DNA of 6,915 bases from contig JAESUL010000222.1 in the NCBI GenBank assembly GCA_016763115.1, forward strand, positions 1-6,915, given 5' to 3'. The stretch's first letter is position 1; the number at the start of each line of letters is the position of its first letter. Origin of the DNA: Phycisphaerales bacterium (lineage in GTDB: Bacteria; Planctomycetota; Phycisphaerae; Phycisphaerales; UBA1924). This document shows, in pieces, positions 5,427 to 6,915 of this stretch. The position numbers and the translations under genes are program-made. The notes beneath the pieces were generated by a model, which searched no databases, had not been told where the DNA came from, and saw only the letters and a list, made by a program, of their open reading frames with translations.

Positions 5427-6915
5427 ATGATCGCCAAATCTGTTTTTCGTTCTGCACTCGCCCTTGTGGGGGTGCTGTTGCTCTCGATGACCGCCGTGTG
5501 CGATGCTGCCCCGGTGGCCCAAGCCATTGGCAATGGGATCATCCGCTTTGATGCCTCGCCTCAGGCGGCAGCCAATCGGCGCCCGTCGTTCGCACTCGTA
5601 CGAGCCTTTCCAAGCATCGGGTCATTGGAATCGGTGAACCTCGCGGTTGTCCCCGAGTTCTCTGTTGATGAGGGTGGGCGGAACGCCGTCTCGATCCAGA
5701 TTGGTGCAGGGACAAGTCTGTACGGCACCGGGCAGGTTCCCGGGCCTCTGCTTCGCAATGGCTTTGTGACCGAGACCTGGAACTTTGATGCCTTCGGGTA
5801 CGGGCTCGATGCACAGAACCTCTACACCTCCCATCCATGGGTGCTCGCGGTCCGCGCGGACGGCTCCGCGTTCGGTGTGCTCGCAGACACCACCGAACGC
5901 TGTGAGATTGATCTCCGCGACGGGATAACTTTCCGGGCAGTGGGCCCGGAGTTCTCGGTGATCGTGATTGATCGCTCGTCGCCTCAAGAGGTGATGAAGG
6001 GGTTGAGCGAACTCACCGGGACGATCGCGATGCCCCCCAAGTGGGCGGTGGGGTACCACCAGTGCCGGTATTCGTACAACCCAGAATCTCGGGTCAAGGA
6101 AGTGGTGATGGAGTTCCGCAACCGCAAGCTCCCCGCCGATGTGATCTGGATGGACATCGATTACATGGACGAATACCGAGTGTTCACCTTTGACGACGAC
6201 CAGTTCCCTGACCCTGCAGAGCTCAACAGATGGCTTGATACATATGGTTTTTCCAATGTCTGGATGATTGATCCGGGCGTGAAAAAAGAAGAGGGCTACT
6301 TTGTGTACGACTCGGGGACCGAGCTCGATGTCTGGACAAAGAACGCCAAGGGGGAGACATATACCGGCGAGGTCTGGCCCGGCGTGTGTGTGTTCCCCGA
6401 TTATTTCAACAAGGATGTTCGGTCGTGGTGGGCTGGTTTGTATGTTGATTTCATGGCGCTAGGCATCGATGGCGTATGGAATGACATGAACGAACCAGCC
6501 GTGTTCAATGTAAAAACAAAGACCATGCCCGAGGACAATATCCACCACGCCGACGAAGAGCTCGGCGGCACCGGCACGCATGGGCGATATCACAATGTCT
6601 ACGGCATGCAGATGATCCGCGCCACCCGCGAGGGCGTCATGGCCACCAACCCAACCAAACGCCCGTTTGTGCTCTCACGCGCGAACTTCATCGGGGGACA
6701 ACGCTACGGCGCAACATGGACCGGTGACAACAGCGCCAACTGGGAACACCTCGAAATGTCGATTCCGATGACGCTAAACCTGTCCCTCTCCGGTCAACCC
6801 TTTGCTGGTCCGGACATTGGCGGGTTCGCCTACAACGGGGACGGCGAGCTGTACGCCCGGTGGATGGGCTTTGGAACCCTGATGCCATTTGCACGCGGGC
6901 ACACCGCCAAGGGCA
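5427..6915 (+). CDS. Exported GH31 alpha-glucosidase-family enzyme, 3' end beyond window
   Basis: The frame is open from the ATG at 5427 to the window end (496 residues, no stop). It encodes a GH31 hydrolase expected to release glucose or a related sugar from non-reducing ends of alpha-glucosides. Residues 1 to about 28 are a signal peptide (ALALVGVLLLSMTAV); Cys25 is not in a good lipobox, so lipidation is doubtful. The N-terminal beta-sandwich (about 30-200) contains SLYGTGQVPGPLLRNG and SHPWVLAVRADG. The catalytic barrel starts at MPPKWAVGYHQCRYSY (202-217), with VIWMDIDYMD (239-248), WPGVCVFPDYF (317-327), the nucleophile motif GVWNDMNEPAVF (349-360; D353), RPFVLSRANF (412-421), WTGDNSANWEHL (431-442; acid/base D434), GPDIGGF (461-467) and PFARGH (487-492). 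GGAG (5418-5421) lies 5 bases before the ATG. The barrel end and distal beta domains are missing. GH31 also includes alpha-xylosidases and transglycosylases, so the substrate is inferred, helped by the divergent amylase. Confidence 0.94.
   Translation, partial: MIAKSVFRSALALVGVLLLSMTAVCDAAPVAQAIGNGIIRFDASPQAAANRRPSFALVRAFPSIGSLESVNLAVVPEFSVDEGGRNAVSIQIGAGTSLYGTGQVPGPLLRNGFVTETWNFDAFGYGLDAQNLYTSHPWVLAVRADGSAFGVLADTTERCEIDLRDGITFRAVGPEFSVIVIDRSSPQEVMKGLSELTGTIAMPPKWAVGYHQCRYSYNPESRVKEVVMEFRNRKLPADVIWMDIDYMDEYRVFTFDDDQFPDPAELNRWLDTYGFSNVWMIDPGVKKEEGYFVYDSGTELDVWTKNAKGETYTGEVWPGVCVFPDYFNKDVRSWWAGLYVDFMALGIDGVWNDMNEPAVFNVKTKTMPEDNIHHADEELGGTGTHGRYHNVYGMQMIRATREGVMATNPTKRPFVLSRANFIGGQRYGATWTGDNSANWEHLEMSIPMTLNLSLSGQPFAGPDIGGFAYNGDGELYARWMGFGTLMPFARGHTAKG

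Noticed and set aside
5427..5510. Lipoprotein signal for the GH31 enzyme at Cys25
   Set aside because: The residues before Cys are TAV; a lipobox normally has Gly, Ala or Ser directly before Cys, so ordinary signal peptidase cleavage is more likely.
5622..6059. Minus-strand open frame of 145 codons opposite the GH31 gene
   Set aside because: The plus strand here encodes conserved GH31 N-domain motifs, so the antisense frame is a by-product.

Overview
The window carries five protein-coding genes in two unrelated blocks. The organism looks like a Planctomycetota bacterium, most plausibly of the Phycisphaerae. This is inferred from the C-terminal anchor-like module of the secreted amylase (a CPADITG...LNLQDVFAYL repeat ending in GCP, a style common in that group), from the enlarged ribosomal protein L17, and from the GC-rich coding sequence. 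No database comparison was possible, so the taxonomy is tentative.

Block 1 (6-2430, plus strand) is housekeeping. rplQ (ribosomal protein bL17, with an internal insertion of about 50 residues and an acidic Ala/Glu tail) is followed by a clear Rho-independent terminator at 706-735. This fits rplQ being the last gene of the ribosomal alpha operon. pheS (phenylalanyl-tRNA synthetase alpha chain) follows, then, 17 bases after its stop, a gene for an unrecognised four-helix membrane protein. pheT, the usual partner directly behind pheS, is absent.

Block 2 (2454-6915) is a carbohydrate module: two exported glycoside hydrolases transcribed away from each other. On the minus strand is a 917-residue GH13 alpha-amylase-family enzyme with signal peptide, all four GH13 motifs, C-terminal beta-rich domains and a terminal dockerin-like repeat pair. 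On the plus strand is a GH31 alpha-glucosidase-family enzyme, cut by the window end after 496 residues, with both catalytic aspartates present. An endo-acting amylase plus an exo-acting alpha-glucosidase would together take starch- or glycogen-like glucans to short sugars and glucose outside the cytoplasm.

The 219-base region between the two hydrolases holds a good sigma70-type promoter for the amylase (5267-5295), a palindrome touching its -35 box (5296-5309) that could be an operator, and a strong stem-loop (5353-5389) just upstream of the GH31 start. A perfect 13-base-pair inverted repeat lies where the two blocks converge (2381-2422), inside the end of the membrane-protein gene. I see no CRISPR array, tRNA, rRNA or insertion sequence, and no wholly new system. 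The most interesting points are the regulatory architecture between the hydrolases, the inverted repeat at the convergent junction, the L17 insertion, and the decayed second dockerin-like repeat.
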